Below, in pieces: positions 16,004-24,840 of a DNA stretch of 35,631 bases. Source of the DNA: Burkholderiales bacterium (GTDB taxonomy: Bacteria; Pseudomonadota; Gammaproteobacteria; Burkholderiales; Burkholderiaceae_C); assembly GCA_028868995.1 (NCBI GenBank), contig JAGWTH010000039.1, positions 1 through 35,631 of the forward strand, read 5' to 3'. The position numbers and the translations under genes are program-made. Under the pieces are notes generated by a model that was not told the origin of the DNA, searched no databases, and saw only the letters and a program-made list of their open reading frames with translations. Positions within the stretch are counted from its first letter, which is position 1. Every line of letters begins with the position of its first letter.

Positions 16004-18229
16004 TCAGGCCCCGAGCTGCTCCAGCGTCGACGCGAGCGCCTCGACGCTCGCCCGGTCCTCGTAGAGCCCGTCCCGCCGCGCCGCCATCTCCTGCCGCACC
16101 CGCTGGCGCAGCCCCGCATCCGCGCACAGCCGCGCGACCTTCTCCGCGTAGGCTTGGTGCGTGTCCGCCACCCACTCGTCCAGCTCCAGCGCGCGCAGCA
16201 GGCTGCTGGCGAAGCGCCCGCGCAGGGTGCGTCCCTCCCAGGCGACGATGGGGGTGCCGCACTCGATCGCCTGCATCGCGGTGTTGAAGCCGGAGAAGCC
16301 CACGGTGTCGAGGAACACCTCGGAGCGCTGCAGCAGGCCGAAGAAGGCCGGTTGCGGCTGCCAGGGGATGAAGCGCACCGAGGCGTCGAAGTCGACGCCG
16401 GCCGCGGCGAAGGCGGCGCGCAGCCGCAACTCCAGCCTTGCGCCCTGGCCGTCGTCGCCGCGGAAGAACACCAGCTTGCAGGGTGCGCAGCGGCGGGCGA
16501 TGTCGATCCACAGCGCGTCCTCGGCCGGCCCGTACTTGAAGGCGATGCCGGGCGCGACCAGGAGCCGGTCGTCCGCGGCGATGCCCCACTGCGCAAGATC
16601 GGGCGCCTGCGGCTTCGTGCCATAGGGCCGGTAGGCGCAGCCGAAGCGCGGCAGCGCGATCAGCTTCTCGCTGTAGTGCGCCTGCGCGCCGGCCGGCTCC
16701 AGGGCCTCGGCGCTCAGGTAGCAGTCCATGGTGGGCAGCCCCGTGGTGAGCGGATGGCCCCAGCTCGCGAGCTGCACCCGTGCCAGGCGCAGCGAGGCCA
16801 GGCGCACGGTGGTGGCGTCCATGCCGATCTCGGGGTAGACCAGCACGTCGAGCCGCGCATCGCTCACCGCCTTCGCCCAGGCCGTCCAGTCGCCCAGCCC
16901 CTGCTGCAGGCGTTCGACCCGTCCGGCCGCCCAGCGGGTTTCCGCGTCCTGCACGCGGCCGGTGTGGAACAGCTGCAGCTCGAAGCGCGCCGGATCCAGG
17001 TGCTCGACCCAGCCGCGCAGCAGCGCATGCCAGACCGAATGCGAATGCAGGTGCGCCGAGACGATGCCCACGCGCAGTTTCGCGCCCGGCGCGCGTTGGG
17101 CCGGCGCGGGCAGCTTCACCTTGCGCGCCCAGGCGGCCATGAGCTCGCCGCACAGCGCGCCGTAGCGGCGCAGCACCCCGGCATGGTTGCCGTCGGCATA
17201 GGCCAGGAAGAATGGCTGCTGCGAGCCCACCGCCTGCCACGGCTCCCCCTTGGCCTGCGTGCGGCACCAGGTGGCCAGCTTGTCGAGTTCGGCGGTGAAG
17301 GCGGCGACGCCCCGCGCCTGCTCCTCGCTGCTGGCGGGGATCGCCGGCAGCTGCGCCATCGCGAAGCCCCAGCGCGAGCGCGCATGCTGGCTGTCGATGC
17401 GCACCGCAGCCTCGTAGGCCGCGCGCGCGCCGGCGGCGTCGCCCTGCCCCATGCAGGCGTGGCCCAGCCAGTACTGCGCCTCGGCATCGCGGGGCTGCGC
17501 CTGCAGGTAGCCGCGCAGCAGCGTGGCGGCGCTGTCCCATTCGCGCCGGTCCAGCCGCAGCAGCGCCAGGTTGTAGGCGGCCGGCGGCAGCTGCGGCTGC
17601 AGGTCCAGCGCGCGCTGCAGCGCCTGGGCGGCCTCGTCGAAGCGGCCCAGGTCCTTGAGCGCCGCGCCCAGATTGGCATGCGCCGCCGCGTCGCTGCCGT
17701 CGGCGGCGATGGCCTGGCGCAGCTGCTGCACGCCCTCGTCCAGCCGGCCGCGCTGCAGCAGCGCCCCCGCGAGCTGGCCATGAGCCTGCGCCAGCCGCTT
17801 GCCGCCGCCGCGGGCGCGCCCCAGGTGATCGGCGGCTTCTTCCAGCCGGCCTTCGGCGAGCGCGAGCGTGGCGAGTTCGGCACGGATGAAGGGGTCGCCG
17901 CCGCGCAGCTGCGCCGCCGCCAGCAAGGCCTCCAGCGCCGGCTTGCGGCGGCCCGCGACGGCGTGGGCGCGGCCGATGGCGAGCAGCGGCCAGGCGTCCC
18001 GGGGCTGGTCGGCGCGCAGGCGCTCGGCGAGCTCGATGGCGTCCTTGCCGCGGCCGCGGTCGGCCAGCAGCAGCGCCTGCGCCAGTCGCGATGAGCGGTC
18101 GCTTACTTCCTTGGAAAGCCTTTCATTGGCTAGCCGCTCCGCCTGTTGCGCGTCGCCGGCCAGGTACAACGCCAGCGGCCCTTCGGCCGCCTCGTCGCCG
18201 CGCAGGAGCGAGATCAGCCGGCCCAGCAT
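16004..18229 (-). CDS. TPR-repeat protein with SPINDLY/GT41 (O-GlcNAc transferase-like) glycosyltransferase domain
   Basis: The 741-residue protein has many TPR units in the first half (for example SDAAAHANLGAALKDLGRFD and AYNLALLRLDRREWDSAA) and a GT41/SPINDLY catalytic region from about residue 385. Catalytic-region signs are VGIVSAHLHSHSVWHALLRG, VQLASWGHPLTTGLPTMDCY, EVFLDTVGFSGFNTAMQAIE and CGTPIVAWEGRTLRGRFASS. This family adds a sugar from a nucleotide donor to Ser, Thr or Asn of proteins, in bacteria often flagellin or adhesins. It starts 16 bases after parB on the same strand, so it is likely cotranscribed with the segregation genes, although no functional link is known. Confidence 0.88.
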   Translation of the reverse strand: MLGRLISLLRGDEAAEGPLALYLAGDAQQAERLANERLSKEVSDRSSRLAQALLLADRGRGKDAIELAERLRADQPRDAWPLLAIGRAHAVAGRRKPALEALLAAAQLRGGDPFIRAELATLALAEGRLEEAADHLGRARGGGKRLAQAHGQLAGALLQRGRLDEGVQQLRQAIAADGSDAAAHANLGAALKDLGRFDEAAQALQRALDLQPQLPPAAYNLALLRLDRREWDSAATLLRGYLQAQPRDAEAQYWLGHACMGQGDAAGARAAYEAAVRIDSQHARSRWGFAMAQLPAIPASSEEQARGVAAFTAELDKLATWCRTQAKGEPWQAVGSQQPFFLAYADGNHAGVLRRYGALCGELMAAWARKVKLPAPAQRAPGAKLRVGIVSAHLHSHSVWHALLRGWVEHLDPARFELQLFHTGRVQDAETRWAAGRVERLQQGLGDWTAWAKAVSDARLDVLVYPEIGMDATTVRLASLRLARVQLASWGHPLTTGLPTMDCYLSAEALEPAGAQAHYSEKLIALPRFGCAYRPYGTKPQAPDLAQWGIAADDRLLVAPGIAFKYGPAEDALWIDIARRCAPCKLVFFRGDDGQGARLELRLRAAFAAAGVDFDASVRFIPWQPQPAFFGLLQRSEVFLDTVGFSGFNTAMQAIECGTPIVAWEGRTLRGRFASSLLRALELDEWVADTHQAYAEKVARLCADAGLRQRVRQEMAARRDGLYEDRASVEALASTLEQLGA

Positions 18230-18245
18230 CGCGCGCGTGCCGCCC

Positions 18246-19175
18246 TCAACCCGGGGCCCGCAGGCGGTCGAGCAGGCCGTTGAGTTCGTCCAGCGAGCCG
18301 AACTGGATGGCCACCTCGCCCAGCTCCTCCACCCGGCCGTGGCGCTTCACGCGCTTCTTCACGCGCACCTCGACCTGCGCCGTCAGCAGGTCCGACAGCT
18401 CGTCCTCGAGGCGGCGCAGGTCGCGCGACTTCTCCTTCTTCGGCTTGGGCGAGACCAGGCTGAACTCGGCGCCGATCTTCTTCACCAGGCTCTCGGCCTC
18501 GCGCACCGACAGCTTCTTCTGCGCGATCTGGTTGGCCGCGGTGATCTGCGCGGCCCGCTCCAGCGCCAGCAGCGCGCGGGCATGGCCCATGTCGATGTCG
18601 CCGGCCATCAGCATGGTCTGCACCGGCTCGGCGAGATTGAGCAGGCGCAGCAGGTTGGAGGCGGCGCTCCGTGAGCGGCCCACGGCCTGCGCGGCCTGTT
18701 CGTGGGTGAGGCCGAAGTCCTTGATCAGGCGCTGCAGGCCCTGCGCCTCCTCCAGCGGGTTGAGGTCCTCGCGCTGGATGTTCTCGATCAGCGCCATGGC
18801 GGCGGCGGCCTCGTCGGGCACGTCGCGCACCAGCACCGGCACGCTGTCCAGGCCGGCGAGCTTGGCCGCGCGGAAGCGGCGTTCGCCGGCGATGATTTCG
18901 AACTTGCCGGCGTGCTCGCCCTGGGCCAGCTTGCGCACCAGGATCGGCTGCATGATCCCCTGGGCCTTGATCGACTCGGCCAGCTCGTAGAGCGCGCCTT
19001 CGTCCATGCGCGTGCGCGGCTGGTACACGCCCGGCACCATGTCCGCGAGCATCAGCGAGGCCGGCTGGCCGGGGTTGGGCGCGCCCTCCCCGCTTTGGGT
19101 GGCCTGGTCCTCCACCTTGGGGCCCAGCAGCGCTTCCAGGCCGCGGCCCAGGCCCTTGGGTTTCTTGGTCACCAT
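18246..19175 (-). CDS. parB: Chromosome partitioning protein ParB
   Basis: The 309-residue protein is a chromosomal ParB/Spo0J. It starts with KKPKGLGRGLEALLG, the basic N-terminal motif that stimulates ParA. Then come the CTP-binding GERRFRAAKLAG (97-108), ENIQREDLNPLEEA (131-144) and a helix-turn-helix near 155-180 (GLTHEQAAQAVGRSRSAASN) that reads parS, and a C-terminal dimer domain. ATG 19175 was chosen because the GLGRGL motif lies at residues 8-13 as in other ParBs. Unusually a small hydrolase gene separates it from parA. Three parS sites occur 2-4 kb upstream. Confidence 0.97.
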   Translation of the reverse strand: MVTKKPKGLGRGLEALLGPKVEDQATQSGEGAPNPGQPASLMLADMVPGVYQPRTRMDEGALYELAESIKAQGIMQPILVRKLAQGEHAGKFEIIAGERRFRAAKLAGLDSVPVLVRDVPDEAAAAMALIENIQREDLNPLEEAQGLQRLIKDFGLTHEQAAQAVGRSRSAASNLLRLLNLAEPVQTMLMAGDIDMGHARALLALERAAQITAANQIAQKKLSVREAESLVKKIGAEFSLVSPKPKKEKSRDLRRLEDELSDLLTAQVEVRVKKRVKRHGRVEELGEVAIQFGSLDELNGLLDRLRAPG

Positions 19176-19180
19176 AACAA

Positions 19181-19720
19181 TCAATCTTTCATGAGGTCCT
19201 GCAGCAGGACGTGGCCCTCGGGCCAGCTGGCCAGGCCGGAATCGGCGTTGATGTGCCCGCTGGCGCCGTAGTCCATGAACTGCGAATGCCAGGCGTGCGC
19301 GAACAGCCGCGCGCGCTCGAAGGCGCAGAAGGGGTCGTCGCGGCTGGCCACCAGCACGCTGGGAAAGGGCAGCGTCCGCAGCTCGATCGGCGACCAGGAG
19401 CGCAGCTGCTCGCGCATCTCGGGCCGCTCGACGTCGCCCGGCGCCACCAGCAGCGCCGCCTTCACGCGCTGCGTGTTGCGCGAATGCGCAGCCCAGGCCG
19501 CCGTGAGGATGCAGCCCAGGCTGTGCGCCACCAGCACCGCCGGTTCGTCGCAGGACAGCAGCATGTCCTCGAGGCGGGCGATCCAGTCGCCGCGCAGGGG
19601 CTTCATCCACTCGTGCTGCTCCACGCGCCGGTAGCCGAAGCGCTGCTCCCACAGCGACTGCCAGTGCTTCGGGCCGCTCGATTGCCAGCCGGGCAGGATC
19701 AGCACGTTGCGCGCTTGCAT
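19181..19720 (-). CDS. RBBP9/YdeN-family serine hydrolase
   Basis: The 179-residue single-domain alpha/beta hydrolase begins with LILPGWQSSGPKHWQSLWE, the mark of the RBBP9/YdeN family. The nucleophile is Ser67 in VAHSLGC; a late GHINADSG supplies the His. It lies between parA and parB with gaps of 24 and 5 bases, clearly in the same operon. Members are esterases or have unknown substrates. The placement recurs, to my memory, in related Comamonadaceae, but no role in segregation is established. Confidence 0.9.
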   Translation of the reverse strand: MQARNVLILPGWQSSGPKHWQSLWEQRFGYRRVEQHEWMKPLRGDWIARLEDMLLSCDEPAVLVAHSLGCILTAAWAAHSRNTQRVKAALLVAPGDVERPEMREQLRSWSPIELRTLPFPSVLVASRDDPFCAFERARLFAHAWHSQFMDYGASGHINADSGLASWPEGHVLLQDLMKD

Positions 19721-19744
19721 GCTGCTGTTTTTATAGCGGTTGAT

Positions 19745-20557
19745 TCAGGCTGTACGGGCGCTCGCGGCCGGTTGCATCTTGCCAATGCGCTCCACCATCT
19801 CGTTCGCGAACTCGACGAAGGCCTGGCTGCCGCGCGCCGACGGGTCGAAGGCGACGCCGGGCAGGCCGTAGCTGGGCGCCTCGGCCAGGCGCACGTTGCG
19901 CGGGATCACGGTGTTGAACACCTTGTCGCCGAAGTGCGCCTTGAGCTGGTCGCTCACTTGCTGCTGCAGCGTGATGCGCGGGTCGAACATGACGCGCAGC
20001 AGGCCGATGATCTCCAGGTCGCGGTTCAGGTTGGCGTGCACCTGCTTGATGGTGTTCACCAGGTCCGACAGGCCTTCCAGCGCGAAGTACTCGCACTGCA
20101 TGGGCACGATCACGCCGTGCGCGGCACACAGGCCGTTGAGCGTCAGCAGCGACAGTGCGGGCGGGCAGTCGATCAGGATGAAGTCGTATTCGGCGTCGAC
20201 CTCGGCCAGCGCCTGCTTGAGGCGCCGCTCGCGCCGGTCGACGCCCACCAGCTCCACCTCGGCGCCGGCCAGGTCGCGGTTGGCGCCCAGGATGTCGTAG
20301 CTGCAGCCGGCCTCGGCCAGGCGCTCGCTGCGCACCCGCGCCTCGGCCACGGTGGCCGACTCCAGCAGCACGTCGTAGACGGAGTGGCGCAGCTGGCGCT
20401 TGTCCACGCCCGAGCCCATGGTGGCATTGCCCTGGGGATCCAGGTCCACCATCAACACGCGCTGACCCACCTTGGCCAGGCCGGCGGACAGGTTGACCGT
20501 CGTGGTCGTCTTGCCGACCCCGCCCTTCTGGTTGGCGACGCAAAAAATCTTGGCCAT
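19745..20557 (-). CDS. parA: Chromosome partitioning ATPase ParA/Soj
   Basis: The 270-residue protein has the deviant Walker A motif KGGVGKTT (11-18), VDLDPQGNAT for Walker A prime, and ILIDCPPALSLLTLNGL for Walker B. Length and the absence of an N-terminal DNA-binding domain make it the chromosomal (type Ia-short, Soj) form. It forms a DNA-bound ATP dimer that moves ParB-parS complexes. It starts six bases after the lysE-type stop, in the operon mnmG-rsmG-lysE-parA-hydrolase-parB. Confidence 0.97.
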   Translation of the reverse strand: MAKIFCVANQKGGVGKTTTTVNLSAGLAKVGQRVLMVDLDPQGNATMGSGVDKRQLRHSVYDVLLESATVAEARVRSERLAEAGCSYDILGANRDLAGAEVELVGVDRRERRLKQALAEVDAEYDFILIDCPPALSLLTLNGLCAAHGVIVPMQCEYFALEGLSDLVNTIKQVHANLNRDLEIIGLLRVMFDPRITLQQQVSDQLKAHFGDKVFNTVIPRNVRLAEAPSYGLPGVAFDPSARGSQAFVEFANEMVERIGKMQPAASARTA

Positions 20558-20563
20558 CGGGTC

Positions 20564-21178
20564 CTACCTGGTGACGGCAAGCTTGATGCCGAAACCCACG
20601 AGGGCCGTGCCGGCCAGCTTCTGCAGCACCCGGCCGATCACCGGGTTGGCGCGCATGCGCTCGGCCAGGAAGTGGGTGAGCAGCACGGCCATCAGGCCAT
20701 AGAGGAAGGTCAGGCCCGCGACGGTGGCGGCCATCACCCCGAAGGTCAGCAGGCCGCGGTGGTGGGCGGGATCCACGAACAGCGGGAAGAAGGCCATGTA
20801 GAAGACGATGGCCTTGGGGTTCAGCAAGGTGATCAGGGCGGCCTGCTTGAAATAGTGCCGCGGCTGGATGTTCAGCACCGGGGCAGCGCCTGGCTTGGCC
20901 AGCAGCATCTTGAGCCCCAGCCACGCCAGGTAGGCGGCGCCCGCCCACTGCGCGGCATGGAAGGCGGCGGGATAGGCGACCAGCAAGGTCGCCACGCCGG
21001 CCAGGGCGGCCCACATGAGCACCTGGTCGCCGGCGATCACCCCGAAGGTGGCGCCCAGCCCGCCCCGGATACCGCCCTTGCTGGTGGAGGTGACGAGCGC
21101 CAGGTTGCCGGGCCCGGGAATGGCGAGAAAGATCAGGATCGCGGCGACGAACGCGCCGTAGTCGGTAACGCCGAGCAT
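20564..21178 (-). CDS. LysE/RhtB-family amino acid exporter
   Basis: The 204-residue inner membrane protein has about six hydrophobic segments. The start shows FLAIPGPGNLALVTSTSKGG, the PGP motif of LysE translocators, followed by GATFGVIAGD and LAWLGLKMLL. Family members export amino acids or homoserine lactones. It is inserted between rsmG and parA with gaps of 24 and 6 bases. Substrate cannot be read from the sequence. Confidence 0.93.
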   Translation of the reverse strand: MLGVTDYGAFVAAILIFLAIPGPGNLALVTSTSKGGIRGGLGATFGVIAGDQVLMWAALAGVATLLVAYPAAFHAAQWAGAAYLAWLGLKMLLAKPGAAPVLNIQPRHYFKQAALITLLNPKAIVFYMAFFPLFVDPAHHRGLLTFGVMAATVAGLTFLYGLMAVLLTHFLAERMRANPVIGRVLQKLAGTALVGFGIKLAVTR

Positions 21179-21202
21179 GGGCCCTCCAGGTGAAGGGCGA
21201 GT

Positions 21203-21868
21203 TTAACGGCTGGATCCTGCGGGGCCGGCGCCGGCGCGCCGCCGCAACCAGACGATGCAGCGTTCCGCCGACAGTTCGGGCACCTGGAGCTGTTCCACGT
21301 GGAACATTTGCACGGTCGGCGGCAGCTCGGCCAGCTCGGCATCGGGCCGCTTGCCCTTCATGGCCAGCCACACGCCCTGCTCCGCCAGCGCACCGTCGGA
21401 CCAGGCCACGAAGTCGGTCAGCGAGGCGAAGGCCCGCGAGCAGATCACGTCGTAGGGCCCCTCGAGGTTCTCCACCCGGTCATGGACGCCGCGCAAGTTG
21501 GGCAGCTGCAGCTGGGCTGCCGCCTGCTGGATGAAGGCGGCCTTCTTGCCCACCGTGTCCACGCAGTCGACCCGGACCTCCGGGCAGCAGATGGCGATCA
21601 CCACGCCCGGCAGCCCGGCGCCGGAGCCTACGTCCAGCAGCCGGATGGGCCGGCCGCCGGCCTGCCGTCGCAGCGGCCCCACGGCCGCCAGGCTGTCGAA
21701 CAGGTGCTGCACCAGCATCTCGTCCGGGTCACGCACGGCGGTCAGGTTGTAGACCTTGTTCCACTTGGCGATGAGCTCGAGGTAGGCCAGCAGCCGGCCG
21801 AGCTGGAGGTCAGACAGGTCCAGGCCGAGCTGGGCGGCAGCGGAGCGCAGGCGCGATTCCGAACTCAT
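21203..21868 (-). CDS. rsmG: 16S rRNA (guanine527-N7)-methyltransferase RsmG
   Basis: The 221-residue enzyme methylates N7 of G527 in 16S rRNA with S-adenosylmethionine; its loss gives low-level streptomycin resistance in other bacteria. It has KWNKVYNLTAVRDPDEMLVQHLFDSLA in outline (36-62), the SAM loop DVGSGAGLPG (79-88) and ICSRAFASLTDFV. It follows mnmG in the standard gidA-gidB order. A parS-type palindrome is built into its coding sequence around codon 191. Confidence 0.97.
   Translation of the reverse strand: MSSESRLRSAAAQLGLDLSDLQLGRLLAYLELIAKWNKVYNLTAVRDPDEMLVQHLFDSLAAVGPLRRQAGGRPIRLLDVGSGAGLPGVVIAICCPEVRVDCVDTVGKKAAFIQQAAAQLQLPNLRGVHDRVENLEGPYDVICSRAFASLTDFVAWSDGALAEQGVWLAMKGKRPDAELAELPPTVQMFHVEQLQVPELSAERCIVWLRRRAGAGPAGSSR
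21291..21306. promoter_or_regulatory. parS: parS site 1 (inside rsmG)
   Basis: TGTTCCACGTGGAACA is a perfect 16-bp palindrome and a known variant of the parS consensus TGTTTCACGTGAAACA. It lies about 0.7 kb upstream of parA and encodes the MFHVEQ stretch of RsmG. Confidence 0.8.
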
Positions 21869-21877
21869 GCCCGAACC

Positions 21878-21897
21878 CCCTCCCCTGCGAGGGAGGG
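21878..21897. repeat. Hairpin between mnmG and rsmG
   Basis: CCCTCCC (21878-21884) and GGGAGGG (21891-21897) form a 7-bp stem with a six-base loop in the 43-base gap of the mnmG-rsmG operon. It could be an mRNA processing or attenuation hairpin; the motif is also a common intergenic repeat type. Confidence 0.4.
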
Positions 21898-21911
21898 CGC
21901 CAAACGGTCCC

Positions 21912-23864
21912 TCATGCCGCCGCCTGGCTGGACTGGTTCGATGCTTCAGCGAAGCCCTTGAACCGGTTCTTCTTCAGGTGCACCAGCAGCAGCGAGATCG
22001 CCGCCGGGGTCACACCCTGGATCCGGGAGGCCAGGCCCAGGGTTTCCGGGCGGTGCTTGTTGAGCTTCTGGCGGACCTCGATGCTCAGGGCCGCCACCTG
22101 CATGTAGTCCAGCTCGGCCGGCAACCTCAGGTTCTCGTAATAGGCGGCGCGCTCGACCTCGTCCTTCTGGCGCTCGATGTAGCCGGAATACTTGGCCCCG
22201 ATCTCGACCTGCTCCACCACCGGGCCGTACAGGTCGCCCAGTGTTTCACGTGAAACCGCCTCGCCCCGCCATTTGCCGCCTTCCAGCGACATCAGGGCTT
22301 CGTAGCCCACGTCCGGCCGACGCAGCAGGTCGCCCAGGTTGTATTCCCGCTCGATCGACGTGCCCAGCACCCGCTGCGCTTCTTCCGCCGACACGATCCG
22401 GGGGTTCACCCAGGTCGACTTCAGCCGTTCGGTTTCACGTGAAACAGCATCGCGCTTGCGGCAGAAGGCGTCCCACTGGGCGTCGCCCACCAGGCCCATG
22501 CGGCGGCCAGCCTCGGTCAGGCGCAGGTCGGCGTTGTCCTCGCGCAGCTGCAGCCGGTACTCGGCCCGGCTGGTGAACATGCGGTAGGGCTCGGTCACGC
22601 CCTTGGTGATCAGGTCGTCGACGAGCACGCCCAGGTAAGCCTGGTCGCGGCTGGGCAGCCAGGCGCCCTCCCCCTTCACCTGCAGGGCGGCGTTGATCCC
22701 GGCGAACAGGCCCTGGGCCGCCGCCTCCTCGTAGCCGGTGGTGCCATTGATCTGGCCAGCGAAGAACAGCCCGGCGATCGCCCGGGTCTCGAAGCTGGAC
22801 TTCAGCCCGCGCGGGTCGAAGTAGTCGTATTCGATGGCGTAACCGGGCCGCAGGATATGGGCGTTCTCCAGGCCGGGCAGCGTGCGCACCAGCCCCAGCT
22901 GGATATCGAAGGGCAGGCTGGTCGAGATCCCGTTGGGGTAGAACTCGTTGGTCGTCAGCCCTTCCGGCTCCAGGAAGACCTGGTGGCTGTCCTTGTCCTT
23001 GAAGCGGTTGATCTTGTCTTCCACGCTCGGGCAGTAGCGGGGGCCGACACCCTCGATCCGCCCGGTGAACATCGGGCTGCGGTCGAAACCGGAGCGGATG
23101 ATCTCGTGGGTGCGCTCGTTGGTGTGGGTGATCCAGCACGGCACCTGCTTCGGGTGCATGTCCGCGTGGCCCATGAAGCTGAACACCGGCACCGGGTCCA
23201 GGTCGCCCGGCTGCTCCTCGCACTTGGAAAAGTCGATGGTGCGGCCGTCGATGCGCGGCGGGGTGCCGGTCTTCAGGCGCCCCTGCGGCAGCTTCAGCTC
23301 CTTGAGCCGGGCCGACAGCGACACCGCCGGCGGATCGCCCGCGCGTCCAGCGGAATAGTTCTGCAGCCCGACGTGAATCTTGCCGTCCAGGAAGGTCCCG
23401 GCGGTCAGCACCACCGCCCTGCCCCGGAAGCGGATACCGACCTGGGTCACGGCGCCGACCACCCGGTCGCCTTCCACCATCAGGTCGTCCACCGCCTGCT
23501 GGAACAGCGTCAGGTGGGGCTGGTTCTCCAGCCGCCGCCGGATCGCCGCCTTGTAGAGAATGCGGTCGGCCTGGGCCCGGGTGGCGCGCACCGCCGGCCC
23601 CTTGCTGGAGTTGAGGATGCGGAACTGGATCCCGGCTTCGTCCGTGGCGATCGCCATGGCGCCGCCCAGCGCATCCACCTCCTTGACCAGGTGGCCCTTG
23701 CCGATGCCGCCGATCGAGGGGTTGCAGGACATCTGCCCCAGCGTCTCGATGTTGTGGGTGAGCAGCAGCGTCTTGCAGCCCATGCGCGCGGAGGCGAGGG
23801 CTGCTTCGGTGCCGGCATGGCCGCCACCGACCACGATCACGTCGAATGTTTCGGGATACAGCAT
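21912..23864 (-). CDS. mnmG: tRNA uridine-5-carboxymethylaminomethyl modification enzyme MnmG (GidA)
   Basis: The 650-residue FAD protein acts with MnmE (not in the window) to make 5-carboxymethylaminomethyl-uridine at the wobble base of tRNAs. It has the dinucleotide-binding [12 protein letters not shown] (11-22), [32 protein letters not shown] and the late SGYIERQ signature. ATG 23864 with AGGAGG-like sequence before it is preferred over an upstream in-frame start at 23897. Two parS sites lie inside the gene and encode VSRET twice (about codons 475 and 539). A minus-strand TAAAAT hexamer upstream may be its -10. Confidence 0.97.
   Translation of the reverse strand: MLYPETFDVIVVGGGHAGTEAALASARMGCKTLLLTHNIETLGQMSCNPSIGGIGKGHLVKEVDALGGAMAIATDEAGIQFRILNSSKGPAVRATRAQADRILYKAAIRRRLENQPHLTLFQQAVDDLMVEGDRVVGAVTQVGIRFRGRAVVLTAGTFLDGKIHVGLQNYSAGRAGDPPAVSLSARLKELKLPQGRLKTGTPPRIDGRTIDFSKCEEQPGDLDPVPVFSFMGHADMHPKQVPCWITHTNERTHEIIRSGFDRSPMFTGRIEGVGPRYCPSVEDKINRFKDKDSHQVFLEPEGLTTNEFYPNGISTSLPFDIQLGLVRTLPGLENAHILRPGYAIEYDYFDPRGLKSSFETRAIAGLFFAGQINGTTGYEEAAAQGLFAGINAALQVKGEGAWLPSRDQAYLGVLVDDLITKGVTEPYRMFTSRAEYRLQLREDNADLRLTEAGRRMGLVGDAQWDAFCRKRDAVSRETERLKSTWVNPRIVSAEEAQRVLGTSIEREYNLGDLLRRPDVGYEALMSLEGGKWRGEAVSRETLGDLYGPVVEQVEIGAKYSGYIERQKDEVERAAYYENLRLPAELDYMQVAALSIEVRQKLNKHRPETLGLASRIQGVTPAAISLLLVHLKKNRFKGFAEASNQSSQAAA
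22242..22257. promoter_or_regulatory. parS: parS site 2 (inside mnmG)
   Basis: TGTTTCACGTGAAACC matches the parS consensus TGTTTCACGTGAAACA at 15 of 16 positions and contains the full 14-bp core palindrome. Confidence 0.9.
22431..22446. promoter_or_regulatory. parS: parS site 3 (inside mnmG)
   Basis: GGTTTCACGTGAAACA matches the parS consensus at 15 of 16 positions; the core GTTTCACGTGAAAC is intact. It is 189 bases from site 2. Confidence 0.9.
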
Positions 23865-23924
23865 AGGAGGAGCGCCGAACCGGGCGCAGGGGGCCACAGG
23901 GTGGCCGGTCGCGGGAAGGGGGAG

Positions 23925-23930
23925 ATTTTA
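23925..23930 (-). promoter_or_regulatory. Candidate -10 element of the mnmG-parB operon
   Basis: On the minus strand this reads TAAAAT, five of six to consensus, 61 bases before the mnmG ATG in an otherwise GC-rich 108-base divergent gap. No good -35 lies at 16-18 bases, so the call is tentative. Confidence 0.3.
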
Positions 23931-23972
23931 CGTGGCGGAAGCCAATCCTGCCGAGTGTGATGCAATGCGCCC

Positions 23973-24554
23973 ATGAAAGTCCTCGTCTTCGCCGGCAGCA
24001 CCCGCTCGGGCTCCTACAACCGCAAGCTGGCGCGCGAGGTCGCCGCCCTCACCCGCGAGCGCGGCGCCGAGGTGACGCACCTCGAACTGGGCGACTACGA
24101 CATCCCCATGTACAACGCCGACCTCGAGGCGAAGGGCACGCCGGCGGACGTCCTGAAGCTCAAGCAGGTCTTCCACGAGCACCCGGCCTGGCTGATCTGC
24201 ACCCCGGAGTACAACGCCAGCTATCCCGCCCTGGTGAAGAACACGCTGGACTGGCTGTCCAGCCCGGTCAAGGGCGACCCGGTCTGGAGCGACGACATGC
24301 GCTTCAGCCGCGGCAAGGTGGTCGGCGTGCTGAGCGCCTCCCCCGGCGCGCTGGGCGGCCTGCGCTCGCAGAGCCACCTGGTGCCGCTGCTGTTCAACCT
24401 GCACTGCTGGATCGCCCCGCAGGTCTACGCACTGGGGCGCGCGGCCACGGCATTCGACGAGCAGGGGCGGCTCGTCGACGACGGTGCGCGAAAGCACGTC
24501 GGCGCCGTGATCGACCAGGTCTTGTGGGCAGCAGGCCGCTTGCAGGCTGGCTAA
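23973..24554 (+). CDS. NADPH-dependent FMN reductase family protein
   Basis: The 193-residue flavodoxin-like protein has AGSTRSGSYNRKLA (7-20), the phosphate-binding loop for FMN, and TPEYNASYPALVKNTLDW (77-94), the family hallmark. Such enzymes reduce FMN, quinones, azo compounds or chromate with NAD(P)H. It is divergent from mnmG and is followed after 21 bases by a small YkgJ-type gene. Which electron acceptor it serves in the cell is unknown. Confidence 0.92.
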   Translation: MKVLVFAGSTRSGSYNRKLAREVAALTRERGAEVTHLELGDYDIPMYNADLEAKGTPADVLKLKQVFHEHPAWLICTPEYNASYPALVKNTLDWLSSPVKGDPVWSDDMRFSRGKVVGVLSASPGALGGLRSQSHLVPLLFNLHCWIAPQVYALGRAATAFDEQGRLVDDGARKHVGAVIDQVLWAAGRLQAG

Positions 24555-24575
24555 GACGCTACGGAAACGAGAGCA

Positions 24576-24830
24576 ATGCAATGCCGTTCCGGCTGCGGTG
24601 CCTGCTGCACCGCGCCGTCGATCACCTCGCCTCTGCCCGACATGCCCGAAGGCAAGCCGGCCGGGGTGCGGTGCGTGCAGCTCGACGAGGCGAACCGCTG
24701 CCGGATCTTCGGCCGGCCGGAACGGCCCGCGTTCTGCGCAAGCCTGCAGCCGTCGGCGGAGATGTGCGGCGCCTCGCGTGCGCACGCCATCGCCTGGCTC
24801 ACCGCGCTGGAGGCCGCGACGGCGCCGTGA
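24576..24830 (+). CDS. YkgJ-family cysteine cluster protein
   Basis: The 84-residue protein starts with CRSGCGACC (residues 3-11), the YkgJ signature, and has further cysteines in VRCVQLD, NRCRIF, AFCASL and EMCGAS. The family (UPF0153) is thought to bind zinc or an iron-sulfur cluster; function is not established. It follows the FMN reductase gene and probably shares its transcript. It ends ten bases from the convergent aldehyde dehydrogenase gene. Confidence 0.87.
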   Translation: MQCRSGCGACCTAPSITSPLPDMPEGKPAGVRCVQLDEANRCRIFGRPERPAFCASLQPSAEMCGASRAHAIAWLTALEAATAP

Positions 24831-24840
24831 GCCCCCGCCG

